Assembly: GCF_003217495.1 (NCBI RefSeq)
Contig: NZ_QJSW01000013.1
Span: 62,001 to 126,000 of the forward strand
DNA: 64,000 nucleotides
Source: Paenibacillus barcinonensis
GTDB taxonomy: Bacteria > Bacillota > Bacilli > Paenibacillales > Paenibacillaceae
Direction of reading: 5' to 3'
The position numbers and the translations under genes are program-made. Below are positions 61,551 through 64,000 of the stretch, in pieces (position 1 is the stretch's first letter; each line of letters begins with the position of its first letter). Below the pieces are notes generated by a model. The model had not been told where the DNA came from, did not search any database, and worked only from the letters and a program-made list of their open reading frames with translations.

Positions 61551-62600
61551 TTATTGATGTAGTCTTTCAGGCACACAAACTTCAATATAGTCTGGAAACT
61601 CCACAACCTGCTTCAAATCATGTGAAAAGACGATCTTCCCGTCCGAATCTTCTGACTGCTGTGTAAAGCCGGCAAAACGATAGCTGATATTCATCATCCG
61701 GTTTCTCCCGGTATCTCTGAAATCAGCGAGCATCTGCTTGCCCTGTTGCTGTGCTTCGCGCATGATGTAAGTGAGCAGCACACTACCTGCCCCCCTGGAC
61801 ATCACCCTGCAGGACATCAGCAGCATGTTCAATCTCCAGATATTCGGCTGCTTGTGAACAAGCGCAAGCCCAATCTTTCCATATGTTCCGTACTTGTCTT
61901 CAAGTTCACACACCAATAACAAGTAATCCTGCGAATTCATCAGCTGATGCAATTCCTCATAGCTGTAAGTGATGCCCGTAGCATTCAGCTGATTGGTACG
62001 GACCGTAAGCTCTTCGGCTCGCTGAAGATCATCTTCTGTCGCTTCGTAGATCGTAAACTTCATACCAAGTGAAGCCAGAAATTGCTCAGAAGGCCCTTCA
62101 TACTGTTCCTCAGCCTGCTTTCGAAGTGTATCTGCCTGATACATCTGCCTTCTGCGTGCGGAGTCAGCTGTAATGAATCGAGGCATCAATCTCGGATCAT
62201 CCAGCATCGTCTCGTAATGGTCTGCATGAAGAACATGGATATCTGCGTGTACACTTTTCACCTCCTCCAGTTCAAAGGGCTGATCATCAACAAACAAGAG
62301 TGCATCTATTCCGATGTTCAAGTTTTGCTGAATCCGTTGAATGGAGGTAGACTTTGCGTCCCAATGGATTTCGGGGTACAAAAAATACTGGGCCATGCCA
62401 AGCTCGGTAAGTTTGGCCCATGCCAGCTCCGCATCATTTTTGCTGGCAACGGAGTGTAATATCCCGCGGCTGTCTAATTGTTCAATCACCTCCTTTATAT
62501 GCGGCCTTAACTGCACATCCCCGGACTCTAACAAAACCCCATTCCAGATCGTATGGTCCAGATCCCATATGACACATTTGATATCCTTCGTCCGCTCCAT
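61551..62600 (-). CDS. FkbH-like HAD-superfamily protein
   Basis: 349 residues. HAD motif I VIWDLDHTIWNGVL, motif II SVASKND, motif IV LLFVDDQPFELEE, and a C-terminal GNAT-like domain containing LTVRTNQLNATGITY. FkbH enzymes dephosphorylate 1,3-bisphosphoglycerate and load glyceryl onto an ACP. ATG at 62600 behind GGGAGG is preferred to 62606. Between the dehydrogenase and ACP genes. Confidence 0.9.
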   Translation of the reverse strand: MERTKDIKCVIWDLDHTIWNGVLLESGDVQLRPHIKEVIEQLDSRGILHSVASKNDAELAWAKLTELGMAQYFLYPEIHWDAKSTSIQRIQQNLNIGIDALLFVDDQPFELEEVKSVHADIHVLHADHYETMLDDPRLMPRFITADSARRRQMYQADTLRKQAEEQYEGPSEQFLASLGMKFTIYEATEDDLQRAEELTVRTNQLNATGITYSYEELHQLMNSQDYLLLVCELEDKYGTYGKIGLALVHKQPNIWRLNMLLMSCRVMSRGAGSVLLTYIMREAQQQGKQMLADFRDTGRNRMMNISYRFAGFTQQSEDSDGKIVFSHDLKQVVEFPDYIEVCVPERLHQ

Positions 62601-62618
62601 GGACATGCCTCCCTTTAG

Positions 62619-63470
62619 TTAATAGGCATAGAACCCCTGACCCGTCTTGCGTCCCCACTGTCCTGCATCCACCATCTTCTGCAACATCGGACAACAACGG
62701 AATTTCGGGTCCTGATAGCTGTCGTACAACACTTTCAATGAGTGCACAACGGTATCCAGACCAATCAGATCGGCTGTTTCCAAAGGGCCCATCTGATAAT
62801 TAAAGCCCTTCTTCATAATGGCATCGACCTGCTCGGCTGTAGCAATCCCATCCTGGACAATAAAAGCCGCTTCATTCATCAACAAATGCGAAAGTCGGTT
62901 GGAGACAAACCCTGGCAAATCTTCAATGACAACCGGATTTTTGCCGAGGGACTCCAGAAATGCCACCATGCCCTGCTCGGTTTCAAGTGTCGTATGCTGG
63001 CCTTTGATGACCTCGACCATTGTTTTGACAGGAACCGGATTCATCAGATGTACACCGATAGCACGGCCTGGGTCAGGCAGATAGGAAGCCAGCTTGGTGA
63101 CCGAAATACAGCTGGTATTCAGGGCATAAAGAGCTTCAGGATGAGCCTTGTGGCTTAAACGTGCATAGACTTCCCTTTTCGAATCCAGATGTTCTGTCAC
63201 ATTCTCAATAATGATGCCAGCCTCTTCCACGCCAGCGTCATGTATCTGCAACGAGATGCGATCCATGATCACATCAAGCGAAACCTCACCGTACCCTCGT
63301 TGTAAGAAACAGGCTGAACGGTACTCACGGCGTATCCGATCCGGAGCCAAAGCTATGACTGACTCCGAATGATCCTGCAAAATCACCTGATATCCGGCTC
63401 TGGCAACATCCAGAGCGGTGGCACATCCCATGACTCCAGCGCCAATGATTGCGATGAGTTGATTGTGCAT
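62619..63470 (-). CDS. 3-hydroxyacyl-CoA dehydrogenase-like (FkbK type)
   Basis: 283 residues. N-terminal NAD loop IAIIGAGVMGCATALDVA, SCIS and HLMNPVPVKTMVEVIKG, and the C-terminal domain ending GRKTGQGFYAY. In extender-unit pathways this enzyme oxidises glyceryl-ACP; in primary metabolism it acts on hydroxybutyryl-CoA. The context with FkbH and its ACP favours the first. ATG at 63470 behind AGGGGAGA. Confidence 0.88.
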   Translation of the reverse strand: MHNQLIAIIGAGVMGCATALDVARAGYQVILQDHSESVIALAPDRIRREYRSACFLQRGYGEVSLDVIMDRISLQIHDAGVEEAGIIIENVTEHLDSKREVYARLSHKAHPEALYALNTSCISVTKLASYLPDPGRAIGVHLMNPVPVKTMVEVIKGQHTTLETEQGMVAFLESLGKNPVVIEDLPGFVSNRLSHLLMNEAAFIVQDGIATAEQVDAIMKKGFNYQMGPLETADLIGLDTVVHSLKVLYDSYQDPKFRCCPMLQKMVDAGQWGRKTGQGFYAY

Positions 63471-63498
63471 ACCTAATCTCTCCCCTGTTGATCTCGCA

Positions 63499-64000
63499 TT
63501 AGACAAGTTCATCGTATATCTCTTTCATCTCGGCAATCGCCGCAGGTACACGCTCGCTGAACCAGGCCACATCCTCCATGTCCAGCATAATATTGGGGTA
63601 CATGCGAGAAAGCGTAGATACGAGAATACCATGCTCGGCAAGCTTGTTATTTAATAAAATGTCAAAGGACATCAATTCAAAGGTGTACTCCGCCGTATCC
63701 AGCAGCGGCTCTGGACAGCAGTGATACGAAGCACACCCCGGCGGACCCTGCACAATAAGTGGCAATCCTGCCTTTGCCGCCTCTTGCTTGAAGATGTCAT
63801 GAATCATCTCGGCATGAAGATTCATGCGATTCATGGCTTTTCCTTCATTGCGGCCCAGCATTTCCAGCGTTGCCTTCACCGCGGCTGTGCCTAACGGATA
63901 ACCGTTAAACGTTCCCGCATGAATGACCTTTTTGTCTACGAGGAGCTTCATGATATCGGCTCGCCCAACCAATGCAGAGACTGGAACGCCACCGCCAGCA
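63499..64000 (-). CDS. Class III aminotransferase, GSA-aminomutase-like (3' fragment)
   Basis: The last 166 codons of a gene running off the right end. GGGVPVSALVGRADIM and HAGTFNGYPLGTAA match the C-terminal half of glutamate-1-semialdehyde aminomutase-like enzymes; the PLP-binding Lys should lie upstream, outside the window. Such enzymes occur in NRPS/PKS clusters to aminate beta-keto intermediates. 28 bases separate it from the dehydrogenase gene, so it shares the operon. Confidence 0.87.
   Translation of the reverse strand, partial: AGGGVPVSALVGRADIMKLLVDKKVIHAGTFNGYPLGTAAVKATLEMLGRNEGKAMNRMNLHAEMIHDIFKQEAAKAGLPLIVQGPPGCASYHCCPEPLLDTAEYTFELMSFDILLNNKLAEHGILVSTLSRMYPNIMLDMEDVAWFSERVPAAIAEMKEIYDELV

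Noticed and set aside
1..64000. CRISPR array, tRNA, rRNA, prophage or complete insertion sequence
   Set aside because: None was seen: no regularly spaced repeats, no tRNA clusters, no phage or transposase genes.

Overview
The window comes from a spore-forming, low-to-mid GC Firmicute, most likely Paenibacillus (genus assigned from protein character and gene order, not from rRNA). It carries sporulation and germination genes (spoIIP, gpr, spoVAC-AD-AE, a YfhD-type small protein), a CIRCE-controlled hrcA heat-shock operon, and T-box and FNR-type regulation. Almost all genes lie on the minus strand.

About 1-39,500 is the conserved Bacillus-type block, read right to left: yqeG-yqeH-aroE-yhbY-nadD-yqeK-rsfS-cvfB-yqeM, [phosphotransferase], leuS, comER/comEA-comEB-comEC, [orphan gene, ECF sigma/anti-sigma pair], holA, rpsT, gpr, spoIIP, yqxA, lepA, hemW, [GNAT, exported Lys/His-rich protein, two-component system], hrcA-grpE-dnaK-dnaJ, [paralogous stress-like pair plus YfhD], prmA, site-2 protease, rsmE, mtaB. 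Bracketed genes interrupt the order known from Bacillus subtilis.

About 39,500-49,500 is mixed: a transglutaminase/DUF58/MoxR operon, the SpoVA dipicolinate-channel genes, an M42 aminopeptidase, two tiny membrane-protein genes, an orphan gene and a membrane hydrolase. Two copies of a 180-192 bp inverted-repeat-ended MITE-like element lie in intergenic regions near 14.4 kb and 47.9 kb.

About 49,500-54,400 is an anaerobic nitrite module, nirB-nirD-nirC, behind two FNR-like palindromes, the nearer centred 41.5 bp from the predicted start site. An HD-domain nucleotidase follows.

About 54,400-64,000 is the downstream edge of a secondary-metabolite gene cluster that continues past the right end. 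In transcription order it holds a class III aminotransferase (cut), a 3-hydroxyacyl-CoA dehydrogenase-like enzyme, an FkbH-like HAD enzyme, a matching acyl carrier protein, a CPBP-like membrane protein without its catalytic residues, a type II thioesterase, and an ABC permease and ATPase. A TetR regulator and MFS exporter follow on the same strand. The dehydrogenase/FkbH/ACP trio is the signature of an unusual glycerate-derived extender unit. No rRNA, tRNA, CRISPR array, prophage or complete insertion sequence was seen.
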